NCBI GenBank assembly: GCA_023430065.1
Contig: JAEZCG010000244.1
Span: forward strand, 1-9,652
Direction: 5' to 3'
DNA length: 9,652 nucleotides
From: Pseudomonadota bacterium
GTDB taxonomy: Bacteria > Pseudomonadota > Gammaproteobacteria > Burkholderiales > SHXO01
Shown piece after piece: positions 1-6,158 of this stretch; the first letter of the stretch is position 1; each line of letters starts with the position of its first letter. Below the pieces are notes generated by a model. The model was not told the origin of the DNA and did no database searches. It saw only the letters and a program-made list of their open reading frames with translations. A program made the position numbers and the translations under genes.

Positions 1-1142
1 ATGCTGACCGTGACGCGCTCACGCAGCGGCCGCGCGCCGTGGCGGCCGCGCGCTCCCGGCTTGCGCGGCGTGGATCGCAGCACCAGCGCATGCCCTGCGA
101 TCTGCCGGCGCAGCGCGTCGACATGCGGCCACACCTGATGCAAACGCCGGCCGGGGAAGACGATGGCGAACTCCTCGCCTCCGAAACGGTAAGCACGCCC
201 CGCGCAGCCTACACGCTCGAGCTTGGCCGAGACCATGCGCAGCACGTGATCGCCCAGGTCGTGCCCGTGCGCATCGTTGAATTGCTTGAAGTGGTCGACG
301 TCCAGCATGGCGATCGTGTAGTGATTGCCCAGGGCGAGCATGCGCTCGTTGAGCGCGCGCCGGCTCGGCAATCCGGTGAGTTCGTCGCGGAAGGCCAGGC
401 GGAAAGTGTCCTGCAGGACCGCGACCGCCAGCGCGCCGCCGGCGGCACCGGCATACAGCGCGAACTGCGTCGGCTCGTGGAAGTGATGGCAGGCCAGCGC
501 GAACGCGAGCAGCGCGCCCGCCAGTCCCGCGTCGAGCGCGGAGCGCCGGATCGCCGCGCGGCAGGCGATGAACAGGCCGCCGCCCAGCATGACAAGCATG
601 GCGAGATCGGGCAGCGGGGATACGGGCAGCGGCAGGTTCAGGTCGAATGCGAACAGGCGTTCGACCAGGACTGTCTGGCCGCTCGCCACGATCCAGACCA
701 CCAGCGTGATCTGCAGCAGCAGCGCCAGCATGCGGCGCATGCCGAACAGGGTGAATACGCCGCGCTCCTGCAGCAGGCTCAGCGTGACCAGATTGAGCGG
801 CACGAGCACGCAGGCCGCAGCGTAGACGCCCCGTCCCGGAAACGCGTCGAGTGTGTCCAGCCAGTTGAACTGGTGCGCGAGGTAGGCGCTGCCGAGCGAC
901 AAGGCCGCAATCATCATGCGGCCACGGTTGAACGTCAGCGACAGGGTGGCGCCGAGAAACAACAGCATGGCCGGGCCCCACACGCGCAGGCCCTCGAGCG
1001 GGCGGGGCAAGTACTGGGCGGCCAGCGGGACCAGCCAATGTGCCAGGCCGAGCACGACGAGCGGCGGGATGAGGTTGGCGATGCTGCGCGCCAGAATGTG
1101 GGGCAGGTCGGCAATCGGTTCGTGCTGGGCTGCGATGAGCAT
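1..1142 (-). CDS. Membrane-bound diguanylate cyclase (GGDEF), 3' end cut by window edge
   Basis: Predicted inner-membrane enzyme that makes cyclic di-GMP from two GTP. The frame is open for 380 codons and leaves the window just after V-T-V-S, where family members continue with I-G-V-A, so only the last part of the GGDEF domain is missing. Residues 1-245 hold about eight hydrophobic helices (roughly 24-42, 56-71, 76-91, 105-124, 137-154, 178-196, 205-220, 226-243), a probable membrane sensor I cannot assign to a named family. The cyclase domain starts near D253-E-L-T-G. Metal- and substrate-site residues are intact: D281-V-D283-H-F-K286, N289-D290 and GGEEF at 321-325 (bases 168-182). The product-inhibition site RxxD is absent; G312-C-A-G315 occupies its place. 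ATG at 1142 is the only usable start, since an in-frame TGA lies seven codons upstream and no other start codon lies between. No clear Shine-Dalgarno precedes it. Activity is inferred from the motifs; the sensed signal is unknown. Confidence 0.93.
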   Translation of the reverse strand, partial: MLIAAQHEPIADLPHILARSIANLIPPLVVLGLAHWLVPLAAQYLPRPLEGLRVWGPAMLLFLGATLSLTFNRGRMMIAALSLGSAYLAHQFNWLDTLDAFPGRGVYAAACVLVPLNLVTLSLLQERGVFTLFGMRRMLALLLQITLVVWIVASGQTVLVERLFAFDLNLPLPVSPLPDLAMLVMLGGGLFIACRAAIRRSALDAGLAGALLAFALACHHFHEPTQFALYAGAAGGALAVAVLQDTFRLAFRDELTGLPSRRALNERMLALGNHYTIAMLDVDHFKQFNDAHGHDLGDHVLRMVSAKLERVGCAGRAYRFGGEEFAIVFPGRRLHQVWPHVDALRRQIAGHALVLRSTPRKPGARGRHGARPLRERVTVS

Positions 1143-1171
1143 GGAGAGCGACGCCTGGGGTCAGTCCTGTC

Positions 1172-1181
1172 GTTGCGCAAC
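1172..1181. promoter_or_regulatory. 10-bp perfect palindrome in divergent intergenic region
   Basis: GTTGCGCAAC is a perfect palindrome lying 30 bases upstream of the cyclase start and about 80 bases upstream of the -10-like hexamer of the DUF1015 gene. A symmetric site between divergent genes could be an operator. The region also has two direct copies of CCTGGGG (1154-1160 and 1201-1207). A ten-base palindrome can arise by chance, so this is only a candidate. Confidence 0.2.
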
Positions 1182-1260
1182 TACTTCTTCGGCCGTTTTC
1201 CCTGGGGAAAGCCGGCTGCTGCGCGCTCCTTCTGCAAGGACCCTGCCTGCGACCGCGAGT

Positions 1261-1266
1261 TAGAAT
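1261..1266 (+). promoter_or_regulatory. Putative -10 element of the DUF1015 operon
   Basis: TAGAAT matches the sigma-70 -10 consensus at five of six bases and is followed by CGCGACTTTT. A start of transcription near 1273 would leave a leader of about 20 bases carrying the ribosome binding site. No recognisable -35 hexamer lies 16-18 bases upstream. The same TAGAATCG octamer occurs at 7603-7610 and, on the other strand, at 4578-4585, each pointing into a gene. Confidence 0.5.
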
Positions 1267-1280
1267 CGCGACTTTTGCGC

Positions 1281-1285
1281 GGAAG
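1281..1285 (+). promoter_or_regulatory. Ribosome binding site that decides the TTG start
   Basis: GGAAG lies seven bases before the TTG at 1293. It supports a TTG start for the DUF1015 gene, because no ATG exists in frame near the family's conserved N-terminus and the longer in-frame extension runs antisense through the cyclase gene. Confidence 0.5.
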
Positions 1286-1292
1286 CACTACC

Positions 1293-2513
1293 TTGCATCT
1301 CGTTCAACCCTTCGCCGCGCTGCGGCCCGCGCCCGAACACGCGGCCGAAGTCGCTGCACCGCCCTACGATGTCCTGAGCAGCGCCGAGGCGCGCGAGCGC
1401 GCCGCCGGCAAGCGCTGGACGTTCCTGCACATCTCGAAACCCGAGATCGACCTGCCCGCCGGCACCGATCCATATGCACCGCAGGTCTATGCGAAAGCAG
1501 CGGAGAATTTGCGCGGCATGCTTGCACACGGCGTGTTGCGACGCGACCCGCGGCCGTGCTACTACGTCTATCGCATGGCGGCCGGTCCGCACAGCCAGGT
1601 CGGCCTGGCGCTCGCCGCCTCGATCGCGCACTACGACAGCAACCGCATCCGCAAGCACGAGACCACGCGCCCGGACAAGGAAGACGACCGCGTGCGCCAG
1701 ATCGAAGCGCTGGATGCGCAGACGGGGCCGGTGCTGCTCGCGTATCCGGATGCGCCGGAGGTGGACGCCATCCTCGCCGAGTGCACGCGCCGGCCGGCGG
1801 CGACCGACGTCGAGGCCGACGGCGGCGTGCGTCATGCGATCTGGGTGGTGGACGATTCCGCGACCATCGAGACGCTGACGCGCGCCTTCGACGCGATGCA
1901 CGCGCTCTACATCGCGGACGGGCACCACCGCTCGGCAGCGGCCTCGCGCGTGGCCGCGGCACGCCGCGAGCAGGCGAGCGCCCAGCGCTTTCTCGCGGTC
2001 GCCTTCCCGCACCGGCAGATGCGCATCCTCGACTACAACCGGCTGGTGCGCGACCTGCGCGGCATGACGCCCGCGCAGTTTCTCGACAGGATCGGTGGCG
2101 CGTTCGCGGTGGAGCCGGCGAGTGCGCCGGTGCGCCCGTCGATGCCGGGCGAATTCGGGCTGTACCTGGCCGGCGCGTGGCACCGGCTGCGCGTGCGCGA
2201 GGACCTGGCCGCGATTGCCGATCCGGTCAGTCGCCTCGACGTCAGCCTGCTTGCCGATCGCCTCCTGGAGCCCGTTCTCGGCATCGTCGATCCGCGCACC
2301 GACAGTCGCATCGATTTCGTCGGCGGCGGGCGCGGGCTGGCGGAATTGGAGCGCCGCGTCGACAGCGGCGAGATGGCGGCTGCATTCACGCTGCATCCGA
2401 CGCGCATGCAGGAGCTGATGGCGGTCGCGGATGCAGGCCGGGTGATGCCGCCGAAGTCCACCTGGTTCGAACCGAAGCTCGCCGACGGACTGGTGTCTCA
2501 CGTGCTGGACTGA
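1293..2513 (+). CDS. DUF1015 family protein, TTG start
   Basis: Conserved protein of unknown biochemical function, predicted cytosolic, 406 residues, a usual full length for the family. Family hallmarks seen: an N-terminal stretch ending in A-P-P-Y25-D26-V-L-S, the polar block around R-K-H122-E123-T-T-R-P-D-K, and the signature A-D209-G-H211-H212-R213 near mid-protein. The histidines and acidic residues suggest a metal or phosphate site, but this is inference. The TTG start is chosen because the resulting M-H-L-V-Q-P-F matches how family members begin and a GGAAG sits seven bases upstream. The frame stays open far upstream, but that stretch is the complement of the cyclase gene and is not coding. 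It is the first gene of a probable operon with the small membrane protein (67-base gap) and the DUF72 gene. A -10-like hexamer lies 26 bases before the start. Confidence 0.92.
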   Translation: MHLVQPFAALRPAPEHAAEVAAPPYDVLSSAEARERAAGKRWTFLHISKPEIDLPAGTDPYAPQVYAKAAENLRGMLAHGVLRRDPRPCYYVYRMAAGPHSQVGLALAASIAHYDSNRIRKHETTRPDKEDDRVRQIEALDAQTGPVLLAYPDAPEVDAILAECTRRPAATDVEADGGVRHAIWVVDDSATIETLTRAFDAMHALYIADGHHRSAAASRVAAARREQASAQRFLAVAFPHRQMRILDYNRLVRDLRGMTPAQFLDRIGGAFAVEPASAPVRPSMPGEFGLYLAGAWHRLRVREDLAAIADPVSRLDVSLLADRLLEPVLGIVDPRTDSRIDFVGGGRGLAELERRVDSGEMAAAFTLHPTRMQELMAVADAGRVMPPKSTWFEPKLADGLVSHVLD

Positions 2514-2580
2514 GTGCACCGTTGGGCACGGCGGTTGCGGCGCGCTCCCCACGTTGCCACTTCGGAGCACCCGCTGTCTC

Positions 2581-2832
2581 ATGGCTTGGATCGATGCGCT
2601 GCAGTGGCCGGCCATGCTCGTCACCGTGCTCGCTGCCTGGCTGGTCGCGTCGCAGTCGAAGCGGCGCCGCAGCGCGGGCTTCTGGTGTTTCCTGGTCAGC
2701 AACGTGCTGTGGATCGCCTGGGGCTGGCACGACGGTGCCCACGCACTGATCGTCTTGCAGGTCGCCCTCGCCGTGCTGAACATCCGCGGCGCCTGGAAGA
2801 ACGATCCTCAGCTCGAGCGGGCCCTGCAGTGA
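2581..2832 (+). CDS. Small three-helix membrane protein, unknown function
   Basis: An 83-residue predicted inner-membrane protein. Three hydrophobic helices are visible (about 8-24, 32-49 and 53-70). The S-K-R-R-R loop at 26-30 should sit in the cytoplasm, placing the N-terminus outside and the C-terminus inside. The second helix has N41-x-x-W-x-x-W-G, giving a loose resemblance to small SemiSWEET-like or PnuC-like transport folds, but no PQ motif is present and I do not assign a substrate. Start: ATG at 2581 gives a normal N-terminus; a GGAG lies 13 bases upstream, rather far. An in-frame TTG at 2554 would add nine residues and is less likely. The stop overlaps the start of the DUF72 gene (GTGA), indicating translational coupling and a shared transcript. 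Confidence 0.8.
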   Translation: MAWIDALQWPAMLVTVLAAWLVASQSKRRRSAGFWCFLVSNVLWIAWGWHDGAHALIVLQVALAVLNIRGAWKNDPQLERALQ

Positions 2833-3737
2833 GCCGCGCCCGCGCGCCGGGCCGCGTGCTGATCGGCATCTCGGGCTGGCGCTACGCGCCGTGGCGCGGC
2901 GTGTTCTACCCGGAAGGACTGGTGCAACGGCGCGAACTGGAATTCGCCTCGCGCGCCTTCCCGACGATCGAACTGAACGGTTCGTTTTACTCGCTGCAGC
3001 GCCCGGAACTGTTCGCCCAGTGGTACGACGAGACGCCCGCGGCGTTCGTTTTCAGCGTCAAGGGCGGCCGCTACGTGACGCACGTCCTGCGCTTGCGCGA
3101 CGCGCGCCGCGCGCTTGCCAACTTCTTCGCCTCCGGCGTGCTGCGGCTGAACGAGAAGCTGGGCCCGTTTCTCTGGCAACTGCCGCCCACATTGCGCTAC
3201 GAGGAGGAGCGCATCGAGCGCTTCCTGGCGATGCTGCCGCACGATACGCACGCGGCATCGGCGCTGGCCGCCGAACACGACGACTGGATGCGCGAGCGTG
3301 CCTGGCTGGATGCCGACGCACGCCGTCCGCTCAGACATGCGATGGAGGTGCGCCACGACAGCTTCCGCAACCGGGATTTCGTTGCGCTGTTGCGCCGCCA
3401 CCGCGTGGCACTGGTGGTCGCCGACTCGCCCGGCAAGTGGCCGGTGATCGAGGACGTCACGTCCGATTTCCTCTACCTGCGCCTGCACGGCGAGAAGGAA
3501 CTGTACGCGAGCGGCTACACGGACGAGGCCCTGGATCGCTGGGCGCAGCGTGTACACACCTGGCGCCTCGGTGCGGAGCCGCCCGACGCGCAGCGCGTGG
3601 ACCAGGTCGCCGCAGAATGCGTTGCCAGGGACGTGTACTGCTATTTCGACAACGACGCCAAGGTGCGTGCGCCGTTCGATGCCGGTGCGCTCATTGCGCG
3701 CGTGCATGCACTGGAACAGTTGCCGGCGCGAACATGA
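2829..3737 (+). CDS. DUF72 (YecE-like) TIM-barrel protein
   Basis: A 302-residue protein of the DUF72 family, close to the usual length. Members fold as a TIM barrel; their reaction is not established, and a nucleic-acid-related role has been proposed from structural comparison. Seen here: G13-I-S-G-W-R-Y near the N-terminus followed by W-R-G-V-F-Y-P, the E-L-N-G-S-F-Y strand, F-S-V-K-G-G-R, E173-V-R175 with H-D-S-F, a L-Y-L-R-L-H-G strand, and a C-terminal Y-C-Y-F-D-N-D-A-K. No signal peptide is visible, so it is likely cytosolic. The GTG start at 2829 overlaps the preceding stop codon and places G-I-S-G-W at the expected distance from the N-terminus; a second GTG at 2856 is possible but would cut into the first strand. 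Probably co-transcribed with the two upstream genes. It converges on the DUF2726 gene, with 28 bases between stops. Confidence 0.9.
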   Translation: MSRARAPGRVLIGISGWRYAPWRGVFYPEGLVQRRELEFASRAFPTIELNGSFYSLQRPELFAQWYDETPAAFVFSVKGGRYVTHVLRLRDARRALANFFASGVLRLNEKLGPFLWQLPPTLRYEEERIERFLAMLPHDTHAASALAAEHDDWMRERAWLDADARRPLRHAMEVRHDSFRNRDFVALLRRHRVALVVADSPGKWPVIEDVTSDFLYLRLHGEKELYASGYTDEALDRWAQRVHTWRLGAEPPDAQRVDQVAAECVARDVYCYFDNDAKVRAPFDAGALIARVHALEQLPART

Positions 3738-3738
3738 G

Positions 3739-3756
3739 GCGCCTGTTACGAGGCGC
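3739..3756. terminator. Small hairpin between convergent genes
   Basis: GCGCCT and AGGCGC form a perfect six-base stem around a six-base loop, immediately after the DUF72 stop and ten bases beyond the DUF2726 stop on the other strand. Position fits a bidirectional terminator. There is no T-tract on either side, so intrinsic termination would be weak. Confidence 0.35.
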
Positions 3757-3765
3757 GCGGATGCG

Positions 3766-4440
3766 TCAGCCGCCGCCGCAGACCAGGGCGCGGACCTGCG
3801 CGGGCTTGGGGATCGCGTTGGGCGTGACGCGCAGGTAACGGCAGCCGCCCGAGGTCAACTGCGCCTCGAGCTGGCGCTTGATGATATCGTCGGCCCGGTT
3901 GCCGTCGGTGATGTCGAGCAGCGCGACCACCTCGAGCTCGGCGCTACACACGACGAAATCGATGCGCGTCTGTGCCAGCTGGGCGCGCGCCTGTGGCGTG
4001 GCGGCAGGACTGACGACGCGCACCAGGTCGGCGAGCCGCACGTTGGCGAACACGAGGTGGTCGGGTAATCCGATTTTGAGTACGAGGTAGAGCAACCGGT
4101 TCGGTCCGGTCAGGAAAGGGTTGCGCAGCTGCACGTGCGCGGCGGAACTCGCGGTCGGCGCGTCTGCCGCGGCCGCCAGGCCCAGCGAGGCGCTCAGTGG
4201 CCCCTCGACGGGCGAGGTCTGCACCGCAGGGCTGCGCACTGGGACGGGAAGGGATGCGTCGGCCGGCGCGCGGCGATGCGCCGCGATCATCTTCTCCAGT
4301 TCGTTCGGCCCGTTCTGCGCCGGCTTGTGTGCGGGACGAGGTGTGAAAACATCGTCACCGATGATACGTTTGCGAATGAAGTGATAACCCGCCCAGGTGG
4401 CCAGCAGCAGGATCGCCGCAATAAGCAGGTTGAACCACAT
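3766..4440 (-). CDS. Membrane-anchored DUF2726 domain protein
   Basis: A 224-residue protein. Residues 4-20 form one hydrophobic helix followed by R-K-R (23-25), so the bulk should face the cytoplasm. Residues 28-104 are a low-complexity Pro/Ala linker. Residues 106-215 match DUF2726, a family placed in the PD-(D/E)XK nuclease-like superfamily: N-P-F-L-T-G at 107-112, an L-Y-x-V-L-K helix, V-R-L-A-D-L, then R-I-D161-F-V-V and V-V-A-L-L-D176, ending in G-G-C-R-Y-L-R-V. From memory, typical members have E-L-D where this one has L-L-D at 174-176, so a catalytic acidic residue appears lost. ATG at 4440 gives the anchored form; an in-frame start 35 codons upstream is open but its stretch has no domain character. 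No good Shine-Dalgarno is seen. Function unknown; a binding rather than cleaving role is inferred. It is divergent from the OtsA gene. Confidence 0.82.
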   Translation of the reverse strand: MWFNLLIAAILLLATWAGYHFIRKRIIGDDVFTPRPAHKPAQNGPNELEKMIAAHRRAPADASLPVPVRSPAVQTSPVEGPLSASLGLAAAADAPTASSAAHVQLRNPFLTGPNRLLYLVLKIGLPDHLVFANVRLADLVRVVSPAATPQARAQLAQTRIDFVVCSAELEVVALLDITDGNRADDIIKRQLEAQLTSGGCRYLRVTPNAIPKPAQVRALVCGGG

Positions 4441-4523
4441 CGGGGTAAGGTCCGTTCGAGGTCGATGGTGCAACGTCAGGGAGGGTGCAGGAGGCGTGCC
4501 ACGATTCTGAACCGCATCGCCAT

Positions 4524-4541
4524 CGCGTCGTATGCGACGCG
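4524..4541. other. 7-bp perfect stem-loop in the DUF2726/OtsA divergent region
   Basis: CGCGTCG-TATG-CGACGCG forms a perfect seven-base stem with a four-base loop. If the -10-like hexamer at 4580-4585 is used, the hairpin lies in the leader RNA of the DUF2726 gene, some 84 bases before its start. As DNA it is also an inverted repeat of the kind bound by dimeric regulators. It has no T-tract, so it is not a convincing terminator. Confidence 0.35.
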
Positions 4542-4579
4542 TCAACGGGACGGTTTGGACGGCAGCCTCGTTGCGCTCG

Positions 4580-4585
4580 ATTCTA
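4580..4585 (-). promoter_or_regulatory. Putative -10 element of the DUF2726 gene
   Basis: On the minus strand TAGAAT, followed by CGAGCGC, matches five of six bases of the sigma-70 -10 consensus. TTGCAT lies 19 bases upstream as a poor -35. The transcript would begin near 4573, giving a leader of about 130 bases. A related CAGAATCG lies closer to the gene (4502-4509, minus strand). I saw no comparable element for the rightward OtsA gene. Confidence 0.42.
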
Positions 4586-4634
4586 CAACGCCCCCCACCC
4601 GGCCATGCAACTACCGCTAAACAGTGTGCAAGAT

Positions 4635-6158
4635 ATGAATACGGAACGCGATCGGACGATGAACACGTCCACCGGCCGCAATCTGCTGGTGGTGTCGAAC
4701 CGGCTGCCGATCGTCCTGAGTCGCGACGATCACGGGACGTGGAGCGCGCGCGCAGGTTCGGGCGGGCTGGTGACGGCGTTGGTGCCCGTACTGCGCAGCC
4801 GTGGCGGCGTGTGGATCGGCTGGCCGGGGACCGACTCCGACGATCCCGAGGTCGAGCGTGCGGCGACCCGCGCGGGTGAAGATGCCGGCTATCGCATGGT
4901 CACCGTGGCGCTCAGCACGCAGGAGGTGCGGGATTTCTATCTCGGCTTCGCCAATCGGGTGATCTGGCCGCTGTTCCACGACCTTCAGTCGCTGTGCGAC
5001 TTCGATCCGTCGTTCTGGCGCACGTATCGCGAGGTCAACCGCCGCTACGCGCAGACCATTGCGCAGCATGCCAATCCGGGCGATTTCGTCTGGGTGCACG
5101 ACTACCAGCTGATGCACGTGGCGAGCGAATTGCGGCCGCTGCGGCCCGATGCGCGCGTGGCCTTCTTCCTGCACATTCCGTTTCCCCCGCTGGACGTGTT
5201 CGTCAAGCTGCCGTGGCGCACGGCACTGCTGCACGCGCTGCTGCAGTACGACGTGCTCGGTTTCCAGACGCAGCGCGACCGCAGGAACTTTGCCGACTGC
5301 CTGCGTGCGCTCCTGCCCGACGTCGCCCTCACCGGTCGCGCACCGGTGACGGAAGCGCAAGTGGGGGAGCGTCGCGTGCGCATCGGCAGCTTTCCCATCA
5401 GCATCGACTACAACTGGTTCGTGCGCCGGGCGACGAGCGCCCAGGTCGCGCAGCGCGTGCGCGAACTGCACCAGCTCCTGCCCAATCGCAAGCTGGTGCT
5501 CGGCGTCGACCGGCTCGACTACACCAAGGGAATTCCGTACCGGCTGAAGTCGTTCCGCAATGCGCTGTCACGCTTCCCCGAGCTGTGCGGCCGCCTGTCG
5601 CTGATCCAGGTGGTCGTCCCCAGTCGCGAGGACATCGACACCTACCAATCGCTCAAGCTCGAGATCGAGCAGCTGGTGAGCGAGATCAACGGGGAATACA
5701 GCCGCCCGGGCGGCTGGGTGCCGGTGTGGTACGTCTACGGCAGCCTGAACGCGGTCGACCTGCTCGCCTACTACCGTGCGGCACACATCGCGCTGGTGAC
5801 CCCGCTCAAGGACGGGATGAACCTGGTGGCAAAGGAGTACTGCGCATGCAGCATCGAGGAGGATTGCGTGCTGATCCTGAGCGAGTTCGCCGGGTCCGCG
5901 GCGCAGCTGCATCGCGGCGCGCTCCTGGTCAATCCGTACGACATCGAAGGGGTGGCCGACGCGTTGCGGCGCGCCTGGGAGATGCCGCTCGAGGAATGCG
6001 CCGCGCGCATGCGCAGGATGCGCCGCTCGATCCGGCAACACGACGTGTATTGGTGGCTGGACGCCTTCCTGGTGACCGCGTTCGCGCACGAACTGCGTGC
6101 CATGCCGCCGCAACCGCCGGACAGCGCGCAGCCCGAGCCCGATTACCTGCCGTTCTGA
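4635..6158 (+). CDS. otsA: Trehalose-6-phosphate synthase (GT20)
   Basis: Retaining GT-B glycosyltransferase, cytosolic, expected to join glucose from a nucleotide sugar to glucose-6-phosphate to make trehalose-6-phosphate, an osmo- and stress-protectant precursor. It has 507 residues and only the synthase domain; no phosphatase domain is fused. Residues matching known OtsA active-site positions are present: R23 in V-S-N-R-L-P, G43-G-L, W-P-L-F-H, H155-D156-Y, H180-I-P-F-P, R293-L-D-Y-T-K298-G, and D393-G-M-N-L-V-A-K-E401. The start is uncertain: ATG at 4605, 4635 and 4659 are all in frame and none has a good Shine-Dalgarno. The 4659 start would place the N-terminus closest to E. coli OtsA. 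No otsB is in the window, so dephosphorylation must be encoded elsewhere. Glucosylglycerol-phosphate synthase, a GT20 relative, is a less likely alternative. Its 3' end overlaps the convergent P450 gene by 16 bases. Confidence 0.9.
   Translation: MNTERDRTMNTSTGRNLLVVSNRLPIVLSRDDHGTWSARAGSGGLVTALVPVLRSRGGVWIGWPGTDSDDPEVERAATRAGEDAGYRMVTVALSTQEVRDFYLGFANRVIWPLFHDLQSLCDFDPSFWRTYREVNRRYAQTIAQHANPGDFVWVHDYQLMHVASELRPLRPDARVAFFLHIPFPPLDVFVKLPWRTALLHALLQYDVLGFQTQRDRRNFADCLRALLPDVALTGRAPVTEAQVGERRVRIGSFPISIDYNWFVRRATSAQVAQRVRELHQLLPNRKLVLGVDRLDYTKGIPYRLKSFRNALSRFPELCGRLSLIQVVVPSREDIDTYQSLKLEIEQLVSEINGEYSRPGGWVPVWYVYGSLNAVDLLAYYRAAHIALVTPLKDGMNLVAKEYCACSIEEDCVLILSEFAGSAAQLHRGALLVNPYDIEGVADALRRAWEMPLEECAARMRRMRRSIRQHDVYWWLDAFLVTAFAHELRAMPPQPPDSAQPEPDYLPF

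Noticed and set aside
39..1292. Long in-frame extension upstream of the DUF1015 gene (over 400 codons without a stop)
   Set aside because: It is the complement of the diguanylate cyclase gene, is rich in Gln/Arg/His without domain character, and only reflects the scarcity of stop codons in GC-rich DNA.
2514..2529. Imperfect hairpin just after the DUF1015 stop (GTGC, bulged A, CC / GG, GCAC)
   Set aside because: Short, bulged and without a T-tract, and it lies inside a likely operon, so it is not a credible terminator.
3766..4545. Upstream start for the DUF2726 gene adding 35 residues
   Set aside because: The extension is Arg/Pro-rich, would bury the N-terminal membrane helix, and overlaps the inverted repeat; ATG at 4440 directly precedes the helix.
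4485..4634. Longer OtsA reading from an upstream in-frame start
   Set aside because: The extra N-terminal residues have no family similarity and overlap the promoter region and hairpin of the divergent gene.
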